The notes under the pieces were generated by a model. The model worked only from the letters and a program-made list of their open reading frames with translations. It was not told the origin of the DNA and made no database searches. From an uncultured Woeseia sp. (GTDB lineage Bacteria > Pseudomonadota > Gammaproteobacteria > Steroidobacterales > Woeseiaceae), in assembly GCA_913031125.1 (NCBI GenBank), contig CAJWFK010000001.1, positions 62,001 through 126,000 of the forward strand: DNA of 64,000 nt. Direction: 5' to 3'. A program made the position numbers and the translations under genes. Of the stretch, positions 1 through 9,098 are shown piece by piece (position 1 is the first letter of the stretch; each line of letters begins with the position of its first letter).

Positions 1-42
1 AAACACAAACATTCTTTAAAGAATTACGAACAGGAGGAACCG

Positions 43-414
43 TTGACCAACAATTTCCTTATTCCCCTTAGCCTATGCTTGATAGCAAATACGATTCAAG
101 CCCACCACTCATTTGCTGCCGAGTTCCTGGAAGACAAGATCGGAACAATCGAGGGAACCGTCACAGAAGTCTGGTTTAAAAACCCTCATGTGCGTTACTA
201 CATGGAGGTAAAAACGGAAGCTGATGAGATTGAATCTTGGGATATCAGGGCTGATAGCCCTACATTATTGGTGCGCACGGGTTGGACACGAAAAACTATT
301 CAGGAAGGAGACCGGATTAAAGTTCTTGGCCATCTTGGGCGAGATGGTCGAAAACTGATATCCATAATCAGTATCGAACTCGCAGACGGTACTGTTCTTG
401 GAAAACCGTATTAA
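43..414 (+). CDS. DUF6152 family exported protein (copy A)
   Basis: Small exported protein of the DUF6152 type, 123 residues; no activity is established for the family. The TTG start is chosen because AGGAGG lies at 32-37, five bases upstream. Residues 1-20 form a signal peptide, and cleavage after Ala20 would leave a mature protein beginning His21-His22-Ser23. A second shared motif, W-F-K-N-P-H, ends at His49; further on come an R-x-G-W segment and a G-D pair, all recognisable in the four other copies in this window. The stop is four bases before the likely start of the next gene, so the two are probably translated together. Family assignment is good; function is unknown. A periplasmic metal-binding role is my inference from the conserved histidines. 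Confidence 0.85.
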   Translation: MTNNFLIPLSLCLIANTIQAHHSFAAEFLEDKIGTIEGTVTEVWFKNPHVRYYMEVKTEADEIESWDIRADSPTLLVRTGWTRKTIQEGDRIKVLGHLGRDGRKLISIISIELADGTVLGKPY

Positions 415-418
415 TCTT

Positions 419-1444
419 ATGACCTACAAAAACCTAATACTAATGATATCTTTATTTATCAGTAACTTGGCATTTTCTAATCCAGCTTTTGAGGGTGACT
501 GGATGATCGAAGTCAAACCGGATGGCGCAGCAGTAATCGGGCTTTTACAGGTAGAAAAGAGCAATAGTCAATGGAAGGCCTGGGTTGAAGGAGGCCCCGC
601 GCCCATTACAGTAAACAAAGATAACATTTTGGTAGATATTGATATAAGGGACATCCGCGGCTTTGTTTTCATCGCACGCCTTGAAGGTATGCTTAAAAAT
701 GATGAATTGGTCGGGTCATTCAGCTTAATTAGTGATTCGGAAGTTTACTTCACTCCCGGAACGTGGGCTGGAAAACGTTACACACCAATAAAAAGACCAA
801 ATAAACCTGATCCTATCGACATGAGCGGAATCTGGACTCCGGCACCAGGAATCGATATGCGCAAGTATTCCATGGACCTGACGCCCGCAGCACAGAATTG
901 GCACCAGAACTACCTTACACATTACGACCAACCAAACGTCCGTTGCATCTCACCTGGCATAGTTGCAATGGTTGCCTGGGGCGCTTATCCCTTTGAAGTA
1001 TTGGCGCATAGTGACAGGCTCACTTTCATTTATGAGGTCGACAGTGAGGTACGCAGAATTTTCCTAGATGGCCGAAAAGCGCCAGAATTTTATCCACTGT
1101 CCGGAATGGGCTATTCAACGGGGGCTTGGGAAGGATCCTCATTAGTGGTAGAGACAAATAAACTACAACCTAATGTGCGCGATTTTAGGGGCGAACCAAT
1201 TTCTGAGAATGCACGCATGCATGAGGTATATACGCTAAGTGATGATGGGCAGACCCTGAACGCGGTTATTACCCTTCACGACCCGGATAACTATGAACGT
1301 CCGCCAGTCCGCCGCAGACAATGGACCCGTAATCCTGACACAGAAATCTTTCCCTATGAATGTGATCCTGATTCGTTCTATCGGCAGATGTATAACGAGG
1401 GAAAACTCGATATGTATTTTGAAAGATCAAAACGGCGTTTCTAA
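419..1444 (+). CDS. DUF6152-partner exported protein (copy A)
   Basis: Exported protein of 341 residues that I recognise only as the regular partner of DUF6152 proteins here. The ATG at 419 is preferred to the in-frame TTG at 398, because it directly starts a signal peptide and does not overlap the upstream gene. After the signal peptide there is a beta-rich N-terminal domain (about 25-110) containing an E-G-G-P motif, then a second domain (about 130-341) that opens with S-G-I-W and has W-E-G-S-x-L-V-V-E-T near its middle. Two cysteines, Cys176 and Cys315 (in C-D-P-D-S-F), match cysteines in the paralogues and could form a disulfide. Closest relatives in the window are at 28485-29537 and 45343-46359. 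Function unknown. Confidence 0.82.
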   Translation: MTYKNLILMISLFISNLAFSNPAFEGDWMIEVKPDGAAVIGLLQVEKSNSQWKAWVEGGPAPITVNKDNILVDIDIRDIRGFVFIARLEGMLKNDELVGSFSLISDSEVYFTPGTWAGKRYTPIKRPNKPDPIDMSGIWTPAPGIDMRKYSMDLTPAAQNWHQNYLTHYDQPNVRCISPGIVAMVAWGAYPFEVLAHSDRLTFIYEVDSEVRRIFLDGRKAPEFYPLSGMGYSTGAWEGSSLVVETNKLQPNVRDFRGEPISENARMHEVYTLSDDGQTLNAVITLHDPDNYERPPVRRRQWTRNPDTEIFPYECDPDSFYRQMYNEGKLDMYFERSKRRF

Positions 1445-1468
1445 CTCGTTTTAATCTTAATCAGGAGC

Positions 1469-2488
1469 TTATTCGTAGCCCGCGTCGAGATATAGTTGTG
1501 CAGCTTCCATCGTGCAAGGTGCCTGAATAACCGCACGGTCCGCGAGTTTTTCCCAGCGATGGCTAAAAGTTATTGGCTTATCCAAATAAACCGGGTCCGT
1601 GATAGTAATTTCAGCGTGCAGGTATAACCCATCACCTGACAGCTTAAATTTCTCAATTAAATGTTTATCAGCACTGGAATCAACGCCAGTATGACTACCC
1701 CATTTATCTGCAACAAAATTTGTTGTTTCCACGATCAACTCATCATCATTAAATTGTCCAGTAGAAAACCCCAGTTTTGATGGTTCTCCGCGCACTCCAC
1801 CACCATTCAGGTGAATCACACGGACTTCCTGCATAAGTTCTCTTTCTATAACAATCGTGTTTTCATCGGGCCGGGTCAGTGCCATCGGGTAAGGCACTAT
1901 CATCGCTTTGGGTGGGCCCGGATTTCCGCAAGTCACCATAGGATTCTGGTCTTCATGAAAATTATTAACCAGTTCCTGTCCTTTTAGTGACAATGGCCAA
2001 CCAACCGGTGGCCTATAATGTGGTTTAAAACCACCCTCATCAGATCGCTTCCAAAGTCCAGTAAAGTCAGTGGAAGCAATAACTTCCATTTCGATAGCAT
2101 TCTGGTCCATCCCGAACCTTACTCCATCACCCCTTTCTGCCCAGCTCAAACCCGTGTAATGACGACTCAGATTTGTGTCATGCGGTCCTTGCCAAGTGAT
2201 CCTGTCACCTGCTTTAAATGTTGCCTTACTCCAGCCTCTGCGGGCCATCGCCGGAGGGTGTTGCAGTTCAACCGTATATTCAACTATGTTGCCATTTTGA
2301 TCAGGCGCTTCAATCTTCAAAAACACATGTGGCATCGTCCAGCTATACCGGGCCACTCTTCCACTATATGTCCTGATATCATCCCTGTTAAGACTGGCAT
2401 GTGAGTGATGTGACTCTGCAACTTTCGCCAACAGCAACATCGGCAATGTAATTGAAAAAAAGCCAAAAACCCTGAGCACCGCAGCCAT
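1469..2488 (-). CDS. Fused DUF6152 plus partner-domain protein (copy B)
   Basis: Single exported protein of 339 residues joining both halves of the two-gene loci. A signal peptide (1-26, ending A-E-S) is followed by His27-His28-Ser29, then the DUF6152 domain with a W-T-M-P-H motif ending at His54 and an A-R-R-G-W segment. From about residue 140 comes the partner domain, opening with F-T-G-L-W and holding D-D-E-L-I-V-E-T-T and two cysteines (V-T-C-G and A-P-C-T). The beta-rich middle domain of the bicistronic partners is missing. It lies two bases downstream of another fused copy on the same strand, so the two are almost certainly co-transcribed. The function is not known. Confidence 0.82.
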   Translation of the reverse strand: MAAVLRVFGFFSITLPMLLLAKVAESHHSHASLNRDDIRTYSGRVARYSWTMPHVFLKIEAPDQNGNIVEYTVELQHPPAMARRGWSKATFKAGDRITWQGPHDTNLSRHYTGLSWAERGDGVRFGMDQNAIEMEVIASTDFTGLWKRSDEGGFKPHYRPPVGWPLSLKGQELVNNFHEDQNPMVTCGNPGPPKAMIVPYPMALTRPDENTIVIERELMQEVRVIHLNGGGVRGEPSKLGFSTGQFNDDELIVETTNFVADKWGSHTGVDSSADKHLIEKFKLSGDGLYLHAEITITDPVYLDKPITFSHRWEKLADRAVIQAPCTMEAAQLYLDAGYE

Positions 2489-2490
2489 AA

Positions 2491-3717
2491 CTACATACCG
2501 GGTAATAATTCGTTATCCGCTGGGAGACAGCTGGCCTCTCGGATATCCGCGTTCAGAATGCGGTCTCGGAATTTGACATGCCGCCACTCACCAACCCAAT
2601 GTTCTGGATCTGTCATCACGTATTCAGACACCATCGTATTGCCATTGTTAATGACTTGAATGCGCTCGACAATCGTAAGCTGATCTCCGGTGAAAACACC
2701 CTGCTGTATTAGATGATTTTCATCCGTGAAACCGGTGGTTTCCACGACCAGCGTGTCATCTTCCCAACGGCCAATTGATTCGCCATTCCAGTTCCAATCC
2801 CGACTCGCCTCCGGTTCTCGCTCTCTATTATCAAGCCAGATAGCACGGTATTCATTGTTCAGTCGCGACACCATGAAAATTGCTGTCGGGTATTGCAGCA
2901 TCATGAGAGACCCATAGCGTGTCATGAGACGAGGCATGCCGGCTGGATAACACTTTGCCGTCGGTTCATCGTATCGACGGCCAGCACGAGCATAGCTCTG
3001 ATATTCGTCATATATTTTCTGGCCTTTTTCTGTCCATTGTGGATGCGGCTTAAACTCATAGACACCATAGTTCTGTCCCCAATCTTGTTCACCGCGAAAT
3101 GCCCAAGTGCCAGTCAGATCAAAGGAGGGTTCTGGCCAGTCTTTAGACAAATATTCCGGATCCAATGCTCCGGGACTCGTTTGCCGCGGATTGTTTGCCA
3201 GAATGGGTAATTGTGCTGGCCGTGTCTTCTCCTCACGTTCCTGCCAGGTTTCCCCATCAGGCGGGGGTATATAATCAAGCAATGATGGAATTGTGCGGCG
3301 GACGGTCGCTGCCGGCGTTGCTGTCTCACCATAATCTTCGCTTGCAGCATGCACGGTTCCGTCTGCAAGGGTTATCGCTTGTAATAATCCGCCCGGTTTC
3401 CCGCTTCTAAGTGGATTAAGTACTACAGTGATATTGTCGCCATTATCAATAGACGAGCGATTGAAACCTTGCCGACTCAATACTGTTGTCCCGGGACCTT
3501 CAATCTTCCACAACACTTTTTCACCGGATGCATCGGTGACTTCCATATTGATTGCCATGTGCGGATTGCGCCAGACGTAGCGTGTCACTTCTCCGCTGAC
3601 GGTAATTGACTGTTCCTTGTCAAAAGCAACGGCGGAATGATGGGCGACTGCCTGCATACTTGCGCTAAACGTAAACAAAGCAACTATGGAGATTATAATC
3701 TTCGATTTACTAACCAT
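2491..3717 (-). CDS. Fused DUF6152 plus partner-domain protein (copy C)
   Basis: Exported protein of 408 residues. The ATG at 3717 is preferred to an in-frame start at 3741 because GGAGGG sits about seven bases upstream of it and a signal peptide begins there. The signal peptide ends A-V-A, a standard signal peptidase I site, directly before His26-His27-Ser28. The DUF6152 domain has W-R-N-P-H with His53. A proline-rich linker (about 125-200) leads to the partner domain, which opens with L-T-G-T-W and contains W-E-D-D-T-L-V-V-E-T-T plus cysteines in A-K-C-Y and A-S-C-L. It ends two bases before copy B and follows the ThDP enzyme by 85 bases. Family membership is clear; the function is unknown. 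Confidence 0.83.
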   Translation of the reverse strand: MVSKSKIIISIVALFTFSASMQAVAHHSAVAFDKEQSITVSGEVTRYVWRNPHMAINMEVTDASGEKVLWKIEGPGTTVLSRQGFNRSSIDNGDNITVVLNPLRSGKPGGLLQAITLADGTVHAASEDYGETATPAATVRRTIPSLLDYIPPPDGETWQEREEKTRPAQLPILANNPRQTSPGALDPEYLSKDWPEPSFDLTGTWAFRGEQDWGQNYGVYEFKPHPQWTEKGQKIYDEYQSYARAGRRYDEPTAKCYPAGMPRLMTRYGSLMMLQYPTAIFMVSRLNNEYRAIWLDNREREPEASRDWNWNGESIGRWEDDTLVVETTGFTDENHLIQQGVFTGDQLTIVERIQVINNGNTMVSEYVMTDPEHWVGEWRHVKFRDRILNADIREASCLPADNELLPGM

Positions 3718-3802
3718 TTTCGACCCTCCATTTACACCCATTGTAACCTACACTGGAGAAATTGCTGTCAATTGGTAGTTTTTAGGTATTAACTGCAGAT
3801 AC

Positions 3803-5443
3803 CTAGCCTATTAGATATTTCCAGGGACTAGCTTCGCTACCTCTCTCGATTGTGACATCTATGATGGTCGGTCTATTATTATCGATCGCTTGCTCTAGCA
3901 CAGGCTTAAGCGCTGCGGGTGAATCAACCCGATAGCCATCAGCACCAAATGATTCTGCTAACTTAACCATGTCCGGATTGTCGAGGTCAGAGCCGATCAG
4001 TCGGCCCTCATACAGACGTTCCTGATCACGCCGAACATTCGCATAGGAACTATTATTAAAAACTACGGTAATAAGACCAATATCATGTTGCACGGCGCTC
4101 GCAAGCTCCGGCATTGCAAACATAAACCCACCGTCTCCGGTAATACACAGTACCGCCTTATCAGGTACCGCCACCTTAACGCCAAGAGCAGTAGGAAAGC
4201 CGTACCCCAGAGTGCCTTGGTAACCTGTTGTAATGTAGGTGCGCGGCTCATAAATCGGAAAACCAAAGTTCGCGGCAAATCCAACCTGGCACAATTCCTC
4301 AACAAAAACCCCATCACGTGGCAGTACCTCACGCATCGTATCGAGGTATTCCATTTGAGGCTGGATATCATCACGAATATTCTTGTGGGCGATTGCCTTA
4401 GCCGCCGAAATTCGATCAAGATCGCCAGCACGGCAGCCTCGCCTACCGATTTCATCTATCAACGCACGTGTTCCGTCAACCGCATCGGCGACTATGCCTA
4501 TATCAGGCTGGAATCGAGTCATTTCCAGTGGATCAACGTCTATCCGGATCAGTTTCGGACTGCCCGGGGGCGGACATGCAAGATATTTATCCCAAGGACC
4601 CCAGCGCATGTACTGCATTTCGAGGCGAGAACCTATACCGATAAGCACATCAGTACTATCCCAGAGGATTCTGGCCGCAGCAGCGGATGTACCGCACATG
4701 TGATCTTCCGGGACAACACCCCGCCCACCGCGAAATGCAGTGGCCGGAACACGCAGTAATTCTGCTAGCTCAAGCACCTCATTACTCGCATGCAAGGCTC
4801 CGCCACCACACATAATCATAATATTCTTGGCATTCTTTATTAGTTTCGCCGCATCTGTTATCGCGTCCAGATCGACCTCCGGCTTATCAATAATTGAGTT
4901 TGCTTGACCGATCTCAACTTCATGCGTTTTCGCCATCGTGTCCCAACACATCTCTACAGATGCGGGGCCCGGTCGCCCACTCAGCATCTGCCGAAATGCC
5001 TCGTTTATCTGTGCTGGTGTGTTCGTCGGATCAGAAATATGATCTACATGTTTAATAACAGACCTCAACAGGCCTTGCTGATCCCTAAGCTCATGCAGAT
5101 GCCCCCTCCCCTTACCTAAAAACTCGGACATCACCTGGCCAGTGAGACAGAGTACCGGAGTATTGGTAGCATCTGCCGTGCTTAATGCCGCACCAGCATT
5201 GAGAAGGCCGGGGCCGGGAACAACACTAAAAGCACTTGGCTTACCCGTAGCATAGGCATGACCGAAAGCCATGTAACCTGCTCCTTGTTCATGGCGACTA
5301 ATAATTTCCTTAATATCCGGGTTCGTATAAATTTCATCAAATATTGGATATGTCTGAGCTCCTGGCAATCCATAAACCGTATCAATGCCGTTTGCCACAA
5401 CAGAACGGATCAAAGCCTCTCCACCAGTCATTTTATTAGTCAA
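3803..5443 (-). CDS. ThDP-dependent enzyme, acetolactate synthase-like large subunit
   Basis: Cytoplasmic thiamin-diphosphate enzyme of 546 residues, the usual length for the acetolactate synthase/benzoylformate decarboxylase superfamily. Domain order is the N-terminal PYR domain (1-170) with the cofactor-activating Glu52 after His51, a central domain (190-330) and the C-terminal PP domain (370-546). The PP domain carries the ThDP/Mg motif, Gly-Asp-Gly-Gly at 436-439 with Asn463-Asn464 closing it. No regulatory small subunit (ilvN) is nearby, and the gene is not in a branched-chain operon, so anabolic acetolactate synthesis is unlikely; an oxo-acid decarboxylase or carboligase with an unknown substrate fits better. 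The gene starts four bases after the NRAMP-like transporter stop, so both belong to one operon. Confidence 0.87.
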   Translation of the reverse strand: MTNKMTGGEALIRSVVANGIDTVYGLPGAQTYPIFDEIYTNPDIKEIISRHEQGAGYMAFGHAYATGKPSAFSVVPGPGLLNAGAALSTADATNTPVLCLTGQVMSEFLGKGRGHLHELRDQQGLLRSVIKHVDHISDPTNTPAQINEAFRQMLSGRPGPASVEMCWDTMAKTHEVEIGQANSIIDKPEVDLDAITDAAKLIKNAKNIMIMCGGGALHASNEVLELAELLRVPATAFRGGRGVVPEDHMCGTSAAAARILWDSTDVLIGIGSRLEMQYMRWGPWDKYLACPPPGSPKLIRIDVDPLEMTRFQPDIGIVADAVDGTRALIDEIGRRGCRAGDLDRISAAKAIAHKNIRDDIQPQMEYLDTMREVLPRDGVFVEELCQVGFAANFGFPIYEPRTYITTGYQGTLGYGFPTALGVKVAVPDKAVLCITGDGGFMFAMPELASAVQHDIGLITVVFNNSSYANVRRDQERLYEGRLIGSDLDNPDMVKLAESFGADGYRVDSPAALKPVLEQAIDNNRPTIIDVTIERGSEASPWKYLIG

Positions 5444-5447
5444 TTTC

Positions 5448-6713
5448 TTAGCCCAGACTCGTTAAGAGAAAAGCAATCGCAAATGCAGTCAGGGAAAAAA
5501 TACCAGTCCAACTCCACACAATCATCCCACGGGATGGACGAAACTTATCGGGAATTGTGTCCGATGTGATAGCCCTGTAGTTGTAATAGGCGATAGCAGG
5601 GCTTGCCAAGAACCCCATACTGGTAGCGAAATACAAAAATTTAGTAAAACCACCCATCAAAAATAGCAGCATGATCGTCACACCGATAACTTGAATGATG
5701 AGCAGCTTCCTGTAAAAAGATTTCTCATCGTTCTTATTAGCTAATATGCAAAACAAACGGCCTGTGACCCTCGGACATGCGTCCATCAAAGCAAACTGTG
5801 TCGACCAGATTACCGCTATGCCAGCAACAGCAATGATTGGAAACACCCAATCACCAATTACGGCAGTGAAGATTCCGAACAACTCACTGCCAAAGCCAGC
5901 AGCAGAATTCGGTACCGCTCGCCCCGTCTCATAAAGAACAGCAGTACCCATAACCACGAAGCACAACGCGAGCACGAGGGTTAACCCATAACAAATTTTT
6001 AAATCATTCAGGGCATCCTTGTAACCAAAAGCATCACCCACGGCACGCCGTTTTTCACAAACCCATTTCGAATACAGGATTGCGCCATTGCTTGGCATTG
6101 GCATCCAGCCCGCCATCGCAATCGCAAATAGGGCAAGGGACCGGTCCGGAGTCAATTCAGCCATCACCCCGCGGCCATCGCTTCCCAGCATTGGCAACGC
6201 AAAAAGGGTACACAATATAGCCAAAACGGAGAACGCTAATACCAAAGTCTTGACCAAGCGCTCAGCTCTTTCATACTGGCCATTAAGCAGTATTGCCGCT
6301 GAAACAACCATTAACACGATAGCGACTTGCGGTCCGGTATATGGAAGATCAAATACACTTATGAAAAGTCCTGCAGCAACCAAGGCCACCGCACCAGTCG
6401 CAATAAACATATCAACAAAAAAACCTACCGCTAACCAGGTAAGCGCAATTCGACTTATTTTCGAATAACCAGTGACCAGGCTATGCCCTGACGCACTCGC
6501 ATAATCAACGGCAAAACGAAACGCTGGATATTTGAGTACAACGATAAAAATAATTAACCAAGCAAGCGAAAATCCATAATTACCACCAGCTTGCGTTGAA
6601 TACACTAGGTGAGATACACCGACGGCGGTCGCTGCAAGCATAGTACCCGGCCCTATCCGGGATAGAATATTGCTCAATGAAAATCCCCCCTCTCTTTTTT
6701 GTTGCACAAACAT
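5448..6713 (-). CDS. NRAMP-related membrane transporter lacking the canonical metal motif
   Basis: Polytopic inner-membrane protein of 421 residues with about 11 hydrophobic segments. The first opens with the G-P-G signature of NRAMP (MntH/DMT1) transporters and ends Q-A-G-G-N-Y-G-F, which matches that fold. The metal-coordinating D-P-G-N of TM1 is absent: the aligned stretch reads A-V-G-V-S-H. In TM6 the usual M-P-H is replaced by W-M-P-M-P-S-N. The fold assignment is therefore good, but canonical Mn/Fe transport should not be assumed; the substrate could be another ion or an organic acid. It sits between the DUF5916 gene (61-base gap) and the ThDP enzyme (4-base gap) on the same strand. Confidence 0.8.
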   Translation of the reverse strand: MFVQQKREGGFSLSNILSRIGPGTMLAATAVGVSHLVYSTQAGGNYGFSLAWLIIFIVVLKYPAFRFAVDYASASGHSLVTGYSKISRIALTWLAVGFFVDMFIATGAVALVAAGLFISVFDLPYTGPQVAIVLMVVSAAILLNGQYERAERLVKTLVLAFSVLAILCTLFALPMLGSDGRGVMAELTPDRSLALFAIAMAGWMPMPSNGAILYSKWVCEKRRAVGDAFGYKDALNDLKICYGLTLVLALCFVVMGTAVLYETGRAVPNSAAGFGSELFGIFTAVIGDWVFPIIAVAGIAVIWSTQFALMDACPRVTGRLFCILANKNDEKSFYRKLLIIQVIGVTIMLLFLMGGFTKFLYFATSMGFLASPAIAYYNYRAITSDTIPDKFRPSRGMIVWSWTGIFSLTAFAIAFLLTSLG

Positions 6714-6774
6714 TAACTAACTGGTGCGTATTTATCCTACCTAACAACTTCCTGACTGTCTCCATGCATACCAG

Positions 6775-9021
6775 TTAATAACGAAAAGTGTAACGCACCT
6801 TCGCAACAGCAAGACTATCTATACTACGAAAATCAAACCTATCATCTAGTGAACTATCACGGCGCATATTGTGGTTAATAACAAACCAAATATCCTGTCC
6901 GGCAGTCAAGTTATAACGAAATCTGCTATTGATACCTATCTCTTCAGATAAATTATCGTACTGGGCGAGCGTCACGAGTGACATCTTCGAATTAAAAGCG
7001 AATTCCGATTCGAACGATACCAAACGCGCTATAGCCGATTGGCCATTAGGAAATTCGTATTTGTTATAGCCGTAACTAAGTTCGAAAGTTAAGTGTTCAT
7101 TAGCACGCCACGAAATTTCAGGCTCTACACGTAAACGTTTGCCATCATAATAATCACCACCTTGAACACTGAGTTGAAGTTGTAGAGGTCTGAAACTTGC
7201 TGATCGAACGAAAGCATTCCAACGCAGAAAATCATGGTCCCCATCCGGTATATTGATTCCTACACCGGACAACGGTTGCTCACCAATTAGTAAACCCTCG
7301 GTTTGATAACTAAGCCTAAAACTAGCCCAATCACCCGATTGTGAGCGCAAAGATAAAAAATCAGCCTCAATTTTTCGGGTCTGAATATCGCCAGTATCTA
7401 AAAAATTCCATTGGGTAAACTCCAATCCATGACTAACCTCACGAATAAATTTATTTCCAGAAAGATTTCGACGAAATCCAAGCTCACCACCATATAAACG
7501 GACACCCGTGCGATTAGCGAATCCAAGAGCCGGATCGAAATTTTGCTGAACTTCATGTATCTGGAAACCACCCTCCAAACCTAGCCGAGCTGGCAAGCTT
7601 ACGGTTGCGCTCCATGCTAGGTCGTCACCTTCCAAATCCTCATTATTAGACTTTTGTATCCAAAATCTTCCTTCAGCAGACCGATTTTTACCTAAGCGGG
7701 TATTACGGTACTGGAAATCAGCGCCAAAAAGCGAACTATCAGTATTTCCCCCAGGATTACCGATGGTCATAATTGCCCCCAATGCTGACTCTTCGAGCAC
7801 CCCCTGTGATACGCGTGCAACCATCAAATCTGACTGGCCAACTACATCACCGGTCGAAGTAGCATACTCATCTTGAAGAATATATAGAGCACCAAAGTCC
7901 GTATCGCCTAACCGACCACTAATCTTGGCACCACCAATAAGATCAACAGGTGCTCTTTCGCTGGTCAGACCTATTCTACGGGAGAAAAAAGCGAGTCCAT
8001 TAGTTCCTGAACGCAATCCAACAGCTCGATTCCAGCTACCGCCACCAGTAGGAATACCTCCAAACTGAAAAATATCGAAGTCTGTAAGAAAAAAAGCCCT
8101 CTTTTCCGGAAAAAACAGGCTAAACCGTTGCAGATCGAGCTTTCTCCCATCCACTTGGGTTGCTGCAAAATCGGTATTAAAAGTAATAAGCCCGTTAATA
8201 GAAGGCGTAATTTTGTAATTAATATCTATTGAGGAATCTAAATCCGAATCACTGAGATCTGTTTCTCGGTCTCTACTATAAATAGAGCTGGCCGAAGGAA
8301 TAATATCGAGGCCGATACCCTGATTGAGCCCTTGTAGGCCATACATTTCACCAGACACTGTTGGATTAACGGCACCGTTTCTCGACTGCCAAGCCATACG
8401 TTCAGCTTTTCGCACGACACGACGATAAAAATTAATCCCCCATGTGTCATTATTTGGATCGAAGGTAACCGTATTGAATGGTATTGCCATTTCCATTGTC
8501 CAACCATCATCCACCCTAGTAGCAGCCCCCCTCCAAATACCGTCCCATTGATCTGATGAACGTGTGGCTGTCGCATAAATACCTTCCTGTCTAACGCCAT
8601 GAGGATTTAAAGTGAACGTATAACCGCTACGCTTATTATTGAACGGATCAATAATCAAGCTCATACGGTCATCAGACATAAGGCCTGCACCTTGGCGAAG
8701 AGTATTAGCTGCAATATTGTGGGGCTCACTATCATAGGCATATCCAGCAACGAATAGCGTTTTATCATCGTACGCAAAATACCAGACAGTCCTCTCCGAT
8801 GGAGTGTCAAACTCAATCGGCTCCACTTCGTGGAGATCGCTTATTCTTGCAGCTCCGTTCCATTCACCAGCGTCCAACCGACCATCAATTTTAGGTGCCT
8901 CAGTAATACGATTGATCTGGAACCGTTTCTCGTCCGAAACCGTTTGCTGGGCATTGACTAAACCGGCGAGCACAAGCATCGCGGCGGCTATCATCACATT
9001 GAATGAAACCGACTGAAACAT
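6775..9021 (-). CDS. DUF5916 outer-membrane-type protein with CBM9-like N-terminal domain
   Basis: Exported protein of 748 residues. The signal peptide (about 1-24, ending V-N-A) is followed by a carbohydrate-binding family 9-like sandwich (about 38-210), recognised by I-D-G-R-L-D-A-G-E-W near its start. The long C-terminal region (about 240-748) has the DUF5916 hallmark F-F-P-E-K-R-A-F-F and alternating beta-strand sequence typical of an outer-membrane barrel, ending in an aromatic residue pair (F-R-Y) as barrels usually do. The start at 9021 has AAAAAGG about a dozen bases upstream. It heads a leftward run with the NRAMP-like, ThDP and fused DUF6152 genes. The ligand is unknown; binding or passage of a carbohydrate or other polymer fragment is the family-level guess. 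Confidence 0.83.
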   Translation of the reverse strand: MFQSVSFNVMIAAAMLVLAGLVNAQQTVSDEKRFQINRITEAPKIDGRLDAGEWNGAARISDLHEVEPIEFDTPSERTVWYFAYDDKTLFVAGYAYDSEPHNIAANTLRQGAGLMSDDRMSLIIDPFNNKRSGYTFTLNPHGVRQEGIYATATRSSDQWDGIWRGAATRVDDGWTMEMAIPFNTVTFDPNNDTWGINFYRRVVRKAERMAWQSRNGAVNPTVSGEMYGLQGLNQGIGLDIIPSASSIYSRDRETDLSDSDLDSSIDINYKITPSINGLITFNTDFAATQVDGRKLDLQRFSLFFPEKRAFFLTDFDIFQFGGIPTGGGSWNRAVGLRSGTNGLAFFSRRIGLTSERAPVDLIGGAKISGRLGDTDFGALYILQDEYATSTGDVVGQSDLMVARVSQGVLEESALGAIMTIGNPGGNTDSSLFGADFQYRNTRLGKNRSAEGRFWIQKSNNEDLEGDDLAWSATVSLPARLGLEGGFQIHEVQQNFDPALGFANRTGVRLYGGELGFRRNLSGNKFIREVSHGLEFTQWNFLDTGDIQTRKIEADFLSLRSQSGDWASFRLSYQTEGLLIGEQPLSGVGINIPDGDHDFLRWNAFVRSASFRPLQLQLSVQGGDYYDGKRLRVEPEISWRANEHLTFELSYGYNKYEFPNGQSAIARLVSFESEFAFNSKMSLVTLAQYDNLSEEIGINSRFRYNLTAGQDIWFVINHNMRRDSSLDDRFDFRSIDSLAVAKVRYTFRY

Positions 9022-9098
9022 TAACTATTGGAACCTTTTTGTTACAAGTATTATGGTACTGATTGGAAACGCATCATTGTGTCAAGGATTGTTACGAA

